Origin: Megasphaera lornae
GTDB taxonomy: Bacteria; Bacillota; Negativicutes; Veillonellales; Megasphaeraceae
Length of the DNA stretch: 64,000 nt
Direction: 5' to 3'
Assembly (NCBI RefSeq): GCF_000214495.1
Contig: NZ_AFIJ01000033.1
Location: forward strand, 17,963-81,962
Positions 46,233 through 54,226 of this stretch are shown here, piece after piece. The number at the start of each line of letters is the position of its first letter. Position 1 is the stretch's first letter. The notes below the pieces were generated by a model, which did no database searches, was not told the origin of the DNA, and was given only the letters and a program-made list of their open reading frames with translations. Both the position numbers and the translations under genes were made by a program.

Positions 46233-47462
46233 TTACGAATCTTCCTCAAAACGCTCCGGATGTGCCGCCAATAAGGCCGCAACGCGCTCTACAATAATCG
46301 TCGCCAAAGCGAATTTATCCATTTTTTCCAGTGCCTCTTGTGTCCCGTCGGCAAAAAGAAGAGTGGCAATATTCGTATCTCCTTGAAAACCGGCGCCTTC
46401 GGCACTTACATCATTCGCCACCAACATATCCAAATTTTTCTTACGTAATTTTGCCATGCCGTATTCTAAAACCCGGGTCGTTTCCGCCGCAAATCCGACT
46501 AGCAACTGGTGCGTTTTACGCTGCCCCAATTCCCATAAAATATCAGGATTTTTTGCCAATTCCAGATGTAATGTTGCCGTATCTTTTTTTATTTTCTCCG
46601 ACGCCGGATGCGCGGCGCGATAATCCGCTACGGCGGCCGCTTTAATAACCGCATCACATTGCGGATACACCGAATCCACGGCAGCTTTCATTTCCCCCGT
46701 AGTCATCACATCTATCCGGCGTACAACGCCGCGAGGAGTAGGCAACGTATTGATGCCGCTGACCAGCGTCACCTCCGCTCCCGCTATGGCGGCCGCTTTG
46801 GCAATAGCAAAGCCCATACGGCCGCTCGAATGATTCCCTATAAATCGTACGGGATCCAACGGCTCTCTGGTTCCTCCGGCAGTAACGAGCACTCGTTTAT
46901 GTGCCAAAGTCGTGGTCCGGCAAACTTGAAATTCAATTTCCTGTACAATATCCTGCGGCTCCGGCATCCGTCCCTTTCCCGAAACCCCGCAAGCCAACGG
47001 GCCCGCATCGGGTTCCATACACCCATATCCCAATTGTTTCAGCTTTTCAATATTCCCTTGTACAATCGGGTTTTCATACATGTTGGTATTCATAGCCGGC
47101 ACCAACAATATAGGCGACGTCGCCGCCATTACAACAGTAGTCACTAAATCATCGGCTATTCCCGCGGCAATCTTCCCGATCACATTGGCCGTAGCCGGAG
47201 CAATCACCAAAATATCCGCCCATCGTGCCAGCGAAATATGTTCCACCTGAAATTCGGGAATTTCGCCGAACAAAGAAACGGCTACAGGATTTCCGGAAAG
47301 TTCCCGTAAGGTCAACGGAGTAATAAACTCCGTTGCATGTTGCGTCATAATACACTTTACTTCAGCCCCCTGCTTACGCAATAAGCTGACCGCAGCGGCC
47401 GCTTTAAACGCGGCTATACCGCCGGTAACTGCAAAAACTACATGTTTATTTTTCAACAACAT
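46233..47462 (-). CDS. coaBC: Bifunctional phosphopantothenoylcysteine decarboxylase/synthetase
   Basis: A 409-residue coenzyme A enzyme. The N-terminal flavoprotein decarboxylase has FAVTGGIAAFKAA, a catalytic-type histidine region QVEHISLARWAD and PAMNTNMYENP. The C-terminal synthetase has VTAGGTREPLDPVRFIGNHSSGRMG. The ATG has GGGAGGACC upstream. It follows rpoZ as in most Firmicutes. Confidence 0.96.
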   Translation of the reverse strand: MLLKNKHVVFAVTGGIAAFKAAAAVSLLRKQGAEVKCIMTQHATEFITPLTLRELSGNPVAVSLFGEIPEFQVEHISLARWADILVIAPATANVIGKIAAGIADDLVTTVVMAATSPILLVPAMNTNMYENPIVQGNIEKLKQLGYGCMEPDAGPLACGVSGKGRMPEPQDIVQEIEFQVCRTTTLAHKRVLVTAGGTREPLDPVRFIGNHSSGRMGFAIAKAAAIAGAEVTLVSGINTLPTPRGVVRRIDVMTTGEMKAAVDSVYPQCDAVIKAAAVADYRAAHPASEKIKKDTATLHLELAKNPDILWELGQRKTHQLLVGFAAETTRVLEYGMAKLRKKNLDMLVANDVSAEGAGFQGDTNIATLLFADGTQEALEKMDKFALATIIVERVAALLAAHPERFEEDS

Positions 47463-47479
47463 GGCACCGGTCCTCCCGT

Positions 47480-47689
47480 TTATTTAATCCCTGTCTTTGA
47501 AGACTCGTACCGTATTTTTCCGGCATCAATTTCTTCCATGGCGATGGATACTACCTTATTCGTATCCGCACATACTGTCGGTTGGTCTCCGTCAGTCAAT
47601 TCCCGGGCCCGTTTGGCCGCTAACGTAACCAACGTATACTTGCTGTCCACTTTTTCCATCAAACTTTCTAAACTGGGTTTAATCAACAT
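47480..47689 (-). CDS. rpoZ: RNA polymerase omega subunit
   Basis: A 69-residue protein with the omega motif YTLVTLAAKRARELTDG and a short acidic tail; it promotes RNA polymerase assembly. The ATG at 47689 has CAGGAGACG upstream; the frame to 47728 would overlap gmk and is trimmed. The gmk-rpoZ pair is conserved. Confidence 0.93.
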   Translation of the reverse strand: MLIKPSLESLMEKVDSKYTLVTLAAKRARELTDGDQPTVCADTNKVVSIAMEEIDAGKIRYESSKTGIK

Positions 47690-47706
47690 AACTATCGTCT
47701 CCTGTT

Positions 47707-48324
47707 TTATTCTTGATACGCGGCACAAATCCGTGACAACGTGTTACCGTTTCGTGCGCACCGACATGCTTCCGCCCGTATAATCGCTTCCATCTGTTCA
47801 ATCGCCGCAGCTAACCGATCATTAACAATGACATAATCATATTCTTTCATCCATGCCAATTCCGCCTGTGTTTTTTGCAAACGGCCGGCAATGACCTCCT
47901 CACTGTCCGTGTGGCGGCCATGCAATCGGGCCGCCAATACTTGCCGATTCGGCGGCACAATATAAACGCACAGACACTGCGGATAATGTTTCCGTACCTG
48001 CATCGCTCCCTGAATATCAATTTCCAGCAGCACATGCTCCCCTCGTGCCAACGCATCATACACATATTGTTTGGGCGTACCATAGTAATGGTCATACACT
48101 TTCGCATATTCTAAAAACGCATCCTGCGCCAACAACGCTTCAAAATGAGCCGTATCGGTGAAATAATAATTTACCCCTTCTTTTTCTCCCGGTCGCGGCG
48201 GGCGTGTCGTCATGGATATAGAATAATGAACCTGCGGAAACCGTGCACGCAACGCGTCACAAATCGTTCCTTTTCCGGCTCCCGAAGGGCCGGATACTAC
48301 AATGAGCAACCCCGAATCCGCCAA
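47707..48324 (-). CDS. gmk: Guanylate kinase
   Basis: A kinase of about 205 residues that phosphorylates GMP. P-loop SGPSGAGKGT near the N terminus, STTTRPPRPGE-like SMTTRPPRPGEKEGVNYYF, and the IDIQGAMQV strand. A TTG at 48324, two bases after the remA stop with AGGAAAGG upstream, gives the family N terminus. An ATG at 48357 inside remA, with its own weak GAGGA, is the alternative. Confidence 0.93.
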   Translation of the reverse strand: MADSGLLIVVSGPSGAGKGTICDALRARFPQVHYSISMTTRPPRPGEKEGVNYYFTDTAHFEALLAQDAFLEYAKVYDHYYGTPKQYVYDALARGEHVLLEIDIQGAMQVRKHYPQCLCVYIVPPNRQVLAARLHGRHTDSEEVIAGRLQKTQAELAWMKEYDYVIVNDRLAAAIEQMEAIIRAEACRCARNGNTLSRICAAYQE

Positions 48325-48326
48325 CG

Positions 48327-48611
48327 CTATTCGCCTACCTTTCCTGTTTCCTCCCATACCGGTTCCTCTTCTACAGGAACCAACCGATGAGCAATCGTTT
48401 CCGCCTGTAAAGAAGATAATATAATTTGCCCGTTATCCATCATTAAAACAGCGCGGGTCTTACGCCCGAACGTCGCATCAATTAATTTATTGCCTTCTCG
48501 CGCTTCCTGTACCATACGCTTAATAGGAGCCGATTCGGGACTAATAATCGCCACTACTTTATCCGCCATAACCACATTTCCGAAACCGATATTCAATAAA
48601 TTGAAATTCAT
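48327..48611 (-). CDS. remA: RemA/DUF370 extracellular matrix regulator-like protein
   Basis: A 94-residue DUF370 protein ([51 protein letters not shown]). In Bacillus RemA is a DNA-binding protein that activates biofilm matrix and osmoprotection genes, and it lies between yicC and gmk as here. The C-terminal acidic tail ([10 protein letters not shown]) is a little longer than usual. Confidence 0.92.
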   Translation of the reverse strand: MNFNLLNIGFGNVVMADKVVAIISPESAPIKRMVQEAREGNKLIDATFGRKTRAVLMMDNGQIILSSLQAETIAHRLVPVEEEPVWEETGKVGE

Positions 48612-48620
48612 ATGCCCACC

Positions 48621-49511
48621 TTATTCCAAATTCTGTATTTGTTCCCGAATCTTTTCCAATTCCGTTTTCACCTGCAAAACGACGGCCGTCACTTCTATGT
48701 CGGAAACCTTCGAGCCGATCGTATTGACTTCCCGATTCAATTCTTGCAACAAAAAATCCATGCGCCGCCCTACAGGCGCGGTTTCTTTCAGTAATCCTTC
48801 CAATTGTAGCATATGACTCCGAAACCGAACAACCTCTTCCGTAAAATCAACTTTATCCGCATATATTGCCACTTCCTGTAAAAGTCGCGCTTTATCCGGC
48901 ACCTGCTCATGTTTGGCAAATATATCCCCGATTTTTTTCGTTAACCGCTGTTCATAGGTTTGCAAAATCAACTCGCGACGCGTCCAAATCTTCTCGATTA
49001 ACCCTTGCAACGTCCGCACGCGCCGCTGTATATCGGCCGCTAAACGCGCCCCTTCCGATTCCCTGGTTTTCACCAATGCCTGTAAGGCCGCCTGCAAAGC
49101 TTGCAACAAAACCGGTTCCACCGCCCGTATCGCCGCCATATCCTCTTTGGACTCCACCGTCAGCCAATCCGTAGAAACTTGCAACAACTCGGACAAAGTA
49201 AGCGGCGCCTCGTCGAATCCTTCCTGCTGCGCCGCCAACAACCCCTGTCGATACGCTTGTACCAACTCTTTATGAACACATATATGGGGAACTGTACCCG
49301 CCGCTTCCGGAAAATCCGCAAACACCTCCACTCTGCCGCGAGCAATGCAGGCGGTAATATGATTTCGTACCATATCTTCCAGATACATATACGTGCGCGG
49401 CAACCGCAAATTCAACTCTAAAAACCGTTGATTCACCGTACGTATTTCCACCGTCACCGTCCCCGTCGCACCGACCGCCTCGCCGCGTCCGTATCCCGTC
49501 ATACTTCGCAT
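48621..49511 (-). CDS. YicC family endoribonuclease
   Basis: A 296-residue YicC/YloC family protein (MRSMTGYGRGEA, EIRTVNQRFLELNLRLPR at the N terminus; MDFLLQELNREVNTIGSK at the C terminus). Members of the family have recently been described as endoribonucleases. The middle region is rich in predicted helices. It heads the yicC-remA-gmk-rpoZ-coaBC block. Confidence 0.92.
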   Translation of the reverse strand: MRSMTGYGRGEAVGATGTVTVEIRTVNQRFLELNLRLPRTYMYLEDMVRNHITACIARGRVEVFADFPEAAGTVPHICVHKELVQAYRQGLLAAQQEGFDEAPLTLSELLQVSTDWLTVESKEDMAAIRAVEPVLLQALQAALQALVKTRESEGARLAADIQRRVRTLQGLIEKIWTRRELILQTYEQRLTKKIGDIFAKHEQVPDKARLLQEVAIYADKVDFTEEVVRFRSHMLQLEGLLKETAPVGRRMDFLLQELNREVNTIGSKVSDIEVTAVVLQVKTELEKIREQIQNLE

Positions 49512-49564
49512 ATCCGCGCCTCCTCTATGTATGCTGCCCGATGAACGCTACTAAAATATATTAT

Positions 49565-49593
49565 ATTGTACCGTAAAAACCGAATATAGTCTA
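49565..49593 (-). promoter_or_regulatory. Probable promoter of the yicC block
   Basis: TAGACT (complement of 49588-49593), 17 bases, TACAAT (complement of 49565-49570). An overlapping TATAAT is present but lacks a -35. Confidence 0.4.
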
Positions 49594-49666
49594 TATTTTC
49601 ACAGACAGATAAAAACAAATGTACTATAAAAAAACACCTACCCATCAAGCAATTTCACGTATCCTA

Positions 49667-49695
49667 TTGTCCAAATCGACAGAATATCCTATAAT
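49667..49695 (+). promoter_or_regulatory. Promoter of the purine permease gene
   Basis: TTGTCC at 49667-49672, 17 bases, TATAAT at 49690-49695. The short leader (about 40 bases) leaves no room for a purine riboswitch. Confidence 0.75.
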
Positions 49696-49739
49696 ACACA
49701 TGTTCAACTATTATTATTTTTCTCAAAGGAGAGTGTACC

Positions 49740-51134
49740 ATGACAAACAATTCTGGTTTCTTGGATCGTTTATTCCATTTGCACGAAAACGGAACAAACG
49801 TGAAAACGGAACTCTTGGCCGGAATTACGACCTTTATGACAATGGCATATATTCTGGCTGTCAATCCGACGATTATGAGTATTACCGGTATGGACAAAGG
49901 CGCCGTACTGACCGCTACCGTCTTAGCCTCTTTAGTAGGAACACTATGTATGGCCGTGTTTGCCAATTATCCCTTTGCTTTGGCTCCCGGCATGGGGCTG
50001 AATGCTTTTTTTGCCTATACGGTAGTTTTACAAATGGGATACACTTGGGAAATGGCGTTAGCGGCGGTTTTCGTGGAAGGGGTTATTTTTATTGTCTTAT
50101 CCTTAACCAATGTTCGTGAAGCTATTTTTAACGCCATTCCCCTAACCTTAAAAAAAGCTGTGTCCGCCGGAATCGGTTTGTTTATTGCCCTTATCGGTCT
50201 CTTAAATGCACAAATCATTGTTGCCAATCCGGCCACCAAAATATCCTTATTTTCCTTTAAACATTCATTAGTCAGCGGCTCCTTTCATACCGTCGGCATT
50301 ACCGTACTCATTGCCATGATCGGTATCTTGTTTACAGCGATTTTAATTGTGCGAAAAGTCCGCGGCAATATTCTTTGGGGGATTCTCTTCACCTGGATTC
50401 TGGCAGTCATTTGTGAACTGATAGGCTGGTATGTACCGAATCCCGAACTTCATATGTATAGTGTAATTCCCAATCTTTCCGCCGGCCTCGCCTCCTTTAC
50501 GCCCGTCAGTTTAACGCCTCTGCTGGGCAAACTTGATTTTACCCGATTCTTTTCCTTGGATTTTGCAGTCGTCGTTTTTGCCTTCCTTTTTGTAGATATC
50601 TTCGACACCTTGGGAACATTAATCGGCGTATCTTCCAAAGCCGATATGCTGGATAAAGACGGCAAATTACCGCGTATTAAAGGCGCCTTAATGTCTGATG
50701 CCGTAGCCACATCCATAGGTGCCTTACTGGGTACCAGTACCACTACCACCTATGTGGAAAGCGCTACCGGCGTCAGCGAAGGCGGCCGTACCGGCTTAAC
50801 GGCCGTATTCGTGGCCATATTCTTTGCGCTCTCGCTGTTTCTGGCACCGATTTTTATGGCGATTCCCGCCTTTGCAACGGCCCCGGCATTAGTCATTGTG
50901 GGCTTCCTCATGTTGACCTCGGTAACGGGTATTGATTTCAATGATTTCAGCGAATCGATTCCGGCATACATTACCATCATCAGCATGCCGTTTTGTTACA
51001 GTATTTCCGAAGGCATTTCCTTCGGCATTATTTCTTATGTAATCATTAATTTAGCTACCGGACACTACAAAAAAATTAGCCCTTTAATGTATATTTTAGC
51101 TATAATTTTTGCCTTTAAATATGTTGTCCTGTAG
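49740..51134 (+). CDS. NCS2-family guanine/hypoxanthine permease (PbuG/AzgA type)
   Basis: A 464-residue membrane protein with about 12-14 hydrophobic helices. AzgA-branch motifs are present: ELLAGITTFMTMAYILAVNP near 24, ANYPFALAPGMGLNAFFAYTV near 80, DIFDTLGTLIGVS near 290 and GTSTTTTYVESATGVSEGGRTGLTA near 335. It imports guanine, hypoxanthine or adenine with protons. Ribosome binding site AAAGGAGAG. A single-gene unit between a promoter and a strong terminator. Confidence 0.93.
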   Translation: MTNNSGFLDRLFHLHENGTNVKTELLAGITTFMTMAYILAVNPTIMSITGMDKGAVLTATVLASLVGTLCMAVFANYPFALAPGMGLNAFFAYTVVLQMGYTWEMALAAVFVEGVIFIVLSLTNVREAIFNAIPLTLKKAVSAGIGLFIALIGLLNAQIIVANPATKISLFSFKHSLVSGSFHTVGITVLIAMIGILFTAILIVRKVRGNILWGILFTWILAVICELIGWYVPNPELHMYSVIPNLSAGLASFTPVSLTPLLGKLDFTRFFSLDFAVVVFAFLFVDIFDTLGTLIGVSSKADMLDKDGKLPRIKGALMSDAVATSIGALLGTSTTTTYVESATGVSEGGRTGLTAVFVAIFFALSLFLAPIFMAIPAFATAPALVIVGFLMLTSVTGIDFNDFSESIPAYITIISMPFCYSISEGISFGIISYVIINLATGHYKKISPLMYILAIIFAFKYVVL

Positions 51135-51202
51135 CATCCGCCGAAACGTTTCTACAAGAAAGACCTGAACGCCTGACGGAAACCGTTACTACAAAAACAC
51201 CC

Positions 51203-51245
51203 AAAAGCCTACTGTACACAGCTCCGTTGCGTACAGTAGGCTTTT
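51203..51245 (+). terminator. Terminator of the purine permease gene
   Basis: AAAAGCCTACTGTAC/GTACAGTAGGCTTTT hairpin (51203-51217, 51231-51245) followed by a T run. Confidence 0.88.
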
Positions 51246-51248
51246 TGT

Positions 51249-51311
51249 ATGTACCGCCCAAGGATCGCATCCGGCGGTACACGTTGAAAAGATCCTTCTT
51301 TTTATACCGGA
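51249..51311. repeat. Cluster of overlapping inverted repeats
   Basis: GTACCGCC/GGCGGTAC, AAGGATC/GATCCTT and CATCCGG/CCGGATG pair across this stretch, with mutually exclusive pairings. It lies after the permease terminator. Function unknown. Confidence 0.4.
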
Positions 51312-51320
51312 TGTAACGGC

Positions 51321-51466
51321 AAAAAAATCGGGGTAAAAACTGACAGGAACTATCCCTACCGGTTTCTTACCCCGACATTTCTTAGTTATCAACACATATA
51401 TTAAACTTTGAGAAGTATTCTTACACAACTTGATTAGTTTTTTTGAAATTAGGACCGATCTTTGCG
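51321..51466 (-). ncRNA. Candidate small RNA between two convergent genes
   Basis: A self-contained minus-strand unit. A promoter-like TTGTGG (complement of 51496-51501), an 18-base spacer and TATAAT (complement of 51472-51477) lead to a predicted start near 51465. The unit ends in a hairpin TCGGGGTAA/TTACCCCGA (51328-51336, 51367-51375) followed by seven T. No convincing protein lies inside. Alternative: remnant DNA with chance signals. No match to a known family was recognised. Confidence 0.3.
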
Positions 51467-51500
51467 ATTTTATTATATTCATCTTCATGTTGCAGCCACA

Positions 51501-51536
51501 AAAAAAGGTTCAATCAATTATGATTGAACCTTTTTT
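51501..51536. terminator. Terminator of the adhesin gene
   Basis: Perfect AAAAAAGGTTCAATCA/TGATTGAACCTTTTTT hairpin with a four-base loop, just after the adhesin stop; works in both directions. Confidence 0.9.
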
Positions 51537-51541
51537 ATGCC

Positions 51542-53674
51542 CTATTTTTGTAAGCGCATAACCATCGCTGTCAAATGCCGTATTTGCTCTTCTCGTTGTC
51601 CATCTTTTTCTTTTAAAGCTTGTATTTCTGCTTCCTTTTGCTGTTGTACTTGTAACAGCGCCTGCATTATCCGATCTTTTGCAGCATCTTTTTCTTTCAA
51701 CGCCTGTATTTCCCGTGCCATTGCAAGGCGTGACATGCCGATACAGTCCGCTCCTTTGCCCGTTTTGAAGGACAGGCCTACATTGACAATGTTTTCGCCA
51801 CCGAAGGTACCTCCGAGGGAAACAAGGGTGCGTTCATTCGGTCGATAGAACCCGCCAAAAGCGAAAGTGTTGGCACTCCGATAATTACTATATCCCACAG
51901 CAAAATCCCATTTATCGTCGGGATCGAATTCCTGCGGATGCAAGGCGGCCAGTGCCGCCGCTGACGCCGTACCGCGTTCCGACCGGGTACCTAATTCCGA
52001 GATAGCTTGCCGGTTCTTTTGGGAAACCGCCTGAAGTTGATCTTCCGTAGCGGCTCTACCGGATATAACATGTTTTTCGTCCCACGTCGTATTGGAAAGA
52101 CCCGTCACCGTGCCCTGCCCTTTTTCGCCATTGATCTGCACATCGCCGATAGAAGCCTTTTCTTTATGTTGCGTACCGTCAATCACGACGGTACCGGCTT
52201 TGATTGTTTTGTCGAAACCAAGGGTATACGTCGTTTTGCCGGCCGTATCCGTCTTTTTATCTGCTACAACAATCCCCGTATCATTCCCCTGAATGTCGAT
52301 ATCAGCACCCGTACCGTCTTTACCGTCCTTACCTTTTAACGAGTCAAGAAACTCTTGTTCACTCTTATCTTTATTCGGCTGCTGTCCGTCTACCGTATGA
52401 TCACGCCAGATTTCGTACGCCGATTTACCATCTTTACCGGCAGTACTCACTTTCTTTTCCAAGCCTTTTAGCTGCCGCAAATTGACCGCATCCGTATCTT
52501 CTGTCCCGTCAGCCACATTAATAAGTTGTCGCCCGTGCGTTTTATTCCCGACGGATACAGCGCCCAGCGTATTTTCAGCGGTTAATGTAACCTCACTGAA
52601 CAGGGCTTTTACAGTTGTTGTCCTGCGATCGGCTTCAGAAAATGCACCCAACGCCACGCCCCCCGTAGCCGTAGCAGTTGCCCCAAATCCCAAAGCCGTC
52701 ACGTTATGACGAGCATCTTTTGATAACGCCATATGCCAGCCAAATTTTTGTAGTACCGATTCCCACTGAGACACTCGCGTTTTGAAGGTAGTAAAATCAT
52801 TAATCCCTATCTTTTTGAAATACGTACTATATTCCTTAAATATTTGCTGCCCCATCCGTTCACTGCGCGCTGTCACACTCTCATTCGGCTGCGTCTCCCC
52901 AAAAATATTAGGATAGGCGGCTTGTAATTGCTCAAAATAAGGCTGATATTCATATTTCCCCCTACTTATATACTTTTGTATATCCGGTGAACCTGCCATT
53001 GCCATTGTACCGATAGCTACACTGCCTTGCCCCATCGCAACCGCACCGGTGCCAAAAGCGTTCCCCATATCACCGGCCCAAGCATCTGCACCGATAGCAT
53101 TAGCATAACCGGCAAAATTCTCTCCATATTTAATGGGAAATGCCGTAGACCCCGTACCCATAGCAATAGAGTTTTCACCGAACGCCGACGGTTGATATCC
53201 TACGACAACAGAATTCGTACCGAAGTTATTCCCTTGATGCCCTAAGGTTGCGGCAGCATCAGAAACATATTGATGATTGCCGCCATATACGGCTCTCCCC
53301 GAGTTATCCGTATCGCTATTCACCGCTTTATTATTCTCGCCGATAACTTGTGTATACGTAGAATATAAGCGGATATATTTGTCCCAAGAATTAACCTTGG
53401 TAACAGTTTGATTAAGTGCATCAGGATTATCCTTTAAAAATTGTGGAGCTGTTCCCCAAGCGATGATATTGTTAAAGACTTGATTGAGTGATGCTTTTTC
53501 TTCTTCTGTCAGCGCTCCGGCATTGTTTGCCAATACTTTTCTCCATGCACTTTTTTGTAATTCCTCCGGTGATGCCGCCGTAACTTGTACTGTTATAGAC
53601 GCCGTATGCACATACCCTCCTGTTAAAGCCATCACGGCAAGCAGTATAGCTACTTTTTTTCCGATTCGTTTCAT
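51542..53674 (-). CDS. YadA-like trimeric autotransporter adhesin with C-terminal coiled-coil extension
   Basis: A 710-residue predicted outer-membrane adhesin. Signal peptide about 1-25. A YadA-type head has repeats such as NSIAMGTGS, GAVAMGQGSVAIGT and GGVALGAFSEAD, and a neck VADGTEDTDAVNLRQL lies near 395. A Gly/Asp/Lys-rich stalk with SAYEIW...EFLDSLKGKDGKDG follows, then a second neck-like segment and the four-strand membrane anchor (about 570-639, VGYSNYRSANTFAFGGFYRP...VNVGLSF). Usually the protein ends at the last strand. Here about 71 residues follow, a charged coiled coil in which EIQALKEKD occurs twice. Between residues 230 and 330 is a helical insert without head repeats. Shows that the host has an outer membrane. 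Confidence 0.92.
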   Translation of the reverse strand: MKRIGKKVAILLAVMALTGGYVHTASITVQVTAASPEELQKSAWRKVLANNAGALTEEEKASLNQVFNNIIAWGTAPQFLKDNPDALNQTVTKVNSWDKYIRLYSTYTQVIGENNKAVNSDTDNSGRAVYGGNHQYVSDAAATLGHQGNNFGTNSVVVGYQPSAFGENSIAMGTGSTAFPIKYGENFAGYANAIGADAWAGDMGNAFGTGAVAMGQGSVAIGTMAMAGSPDIQKYISRGKYEYQPYFEQLQAAYPNIFGETQPNESVTARSERMGQQIFKEYSTYFKKIGINDFTTFKTRVSQWESVLQKFGWHMALSKDARHNVTALGFGATATATGGVALGAFSEADRRTTTVKALFSEVTLTAENTLGAVSVGNKTHGRQLINVADGTEDTDAVNLRQLKGLEKKVSTAGKDGKSAYEIWRDHTVDGQQPNKDKSEQEFLDSLKGKDGKDGTGADIDIQGNDTGIVVADKKTDTAGKTTYTLGFDKTIKAGTVVIDGTQHKEKASIGDVQINGEKGQGTVTGLSNTTWDEKHVISGRAATEDQLQAVSQKNRQAISELGTRSERGTASAAALAALHPQEFDPDDKWDFAVGYSNYRSANTFAFGGFYRPNERTLVSLGGTFGGENIVNVGLSFKTGKGADCIGMSRLAMAREIQALKEKDAAKDRIMQALLQVQQQKEAEIQALKEKDGQREEQIRHLTAMVMRLQK

Positions 53675-53850
53675 AATGACCTCCTTATATGTATAGCAAC
53701 TCCCAAACTCATTCGAACATCGATTTATTTTTTATTCTCTGTAAAACATAAAAATTACATGAGTTTTACCTATTTTTTTTATATTTTATCTATATCGGTA
53801 TAATTACTAATATATTTTATCGTCAAAAAATTACATAAACACTTTATTTT

Positions 53851-53880
53851 ACTATACCCTAATTTCGTTTTATTTGTCAA
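53851..53880 (-). promoter_or_regulatory. Promoter of the adhesin gene
   Basis: TTGACA (complement of 53875-53880), 18 bases, TATAGT (complement of 53851-53856). It implies an AT-rich 5' leader of about 170 bases before the ATG at 53674. Confidence 0.75.
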
Positions 53881-53990
53881 CCGAATTATAATTCTTCCCC
53901 CCTGCTAACCAACCATTACATATAGGTATTCCCCCACTAGTAAACGGTAAAACAAAAACCCGGTCCTCCCTCTATTTCCGAGAGAAAGGA

Positions 53991-54062
53991 ATGGATTTTA
54001 TATACATTGCCTTATTTCTATTGCGACAAATAATAAAATCTCGCCCCCTCATACGTATCTAA
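53991..54062 (+). CDS. Possible 23-residue hydrophobic peptide
   Basis: An ATG with AGAAAGGA directly upstream opens a 23-codon frame (MDFIYIALFLLRQ...) with a hydrophobic first half and a basic second half. It is the only readable element in the AT-rich gap 53881-54060. A TATAAT at 53887-53892 could drive it. The composition resembles small membrane toxins of type I systems, but the frame is short enough to be chance. Confidence 0.2.
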   Translation: MDFIYIALFLLRQIIKSRPLIRI

Positions 54063-54109
54063 AAAAAAAAGACCCGACTTGGTCCGCATTGTTAAGAGGC
54101 GTGTCGGGT
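54061..54109 (-). terminator. Terminator of the pst-pho operon
   Basis: ACCCGAC/GTCGGGT arms (54072-54078, 54103-54109) followed on the minus strand by ten T, about 120 bases after the phoR stop. Confidence 0.7.
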
Positions 54110-54226
54110 ACTGTTGTCTAGTATACCGTTTCAAATTTTTTGTTAAATCTTTTAGTTCTCCTTCGAGTTTTGCAAATTCATTCTATCAAAATATCTGAAT
54201 AGATGTGTTATCCCTATTTTGCCGCA

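Noticed and set aside
46608-47147. 179-residue plus-strand frame
   Set aside because: Antisense to coaBC; Arg/His-rich translation typical of a shadow.
49620-49739. Purine riboswitch before the permease gene
   Set aside because: The promoter leaves only about 40 bases of leader and no aptamer motif is visible.
51189-51488. 99-residue minus-strand frame
   Set aside because: It runs through two terminator hairpins and has no domain; the region is better seen as non-coding.
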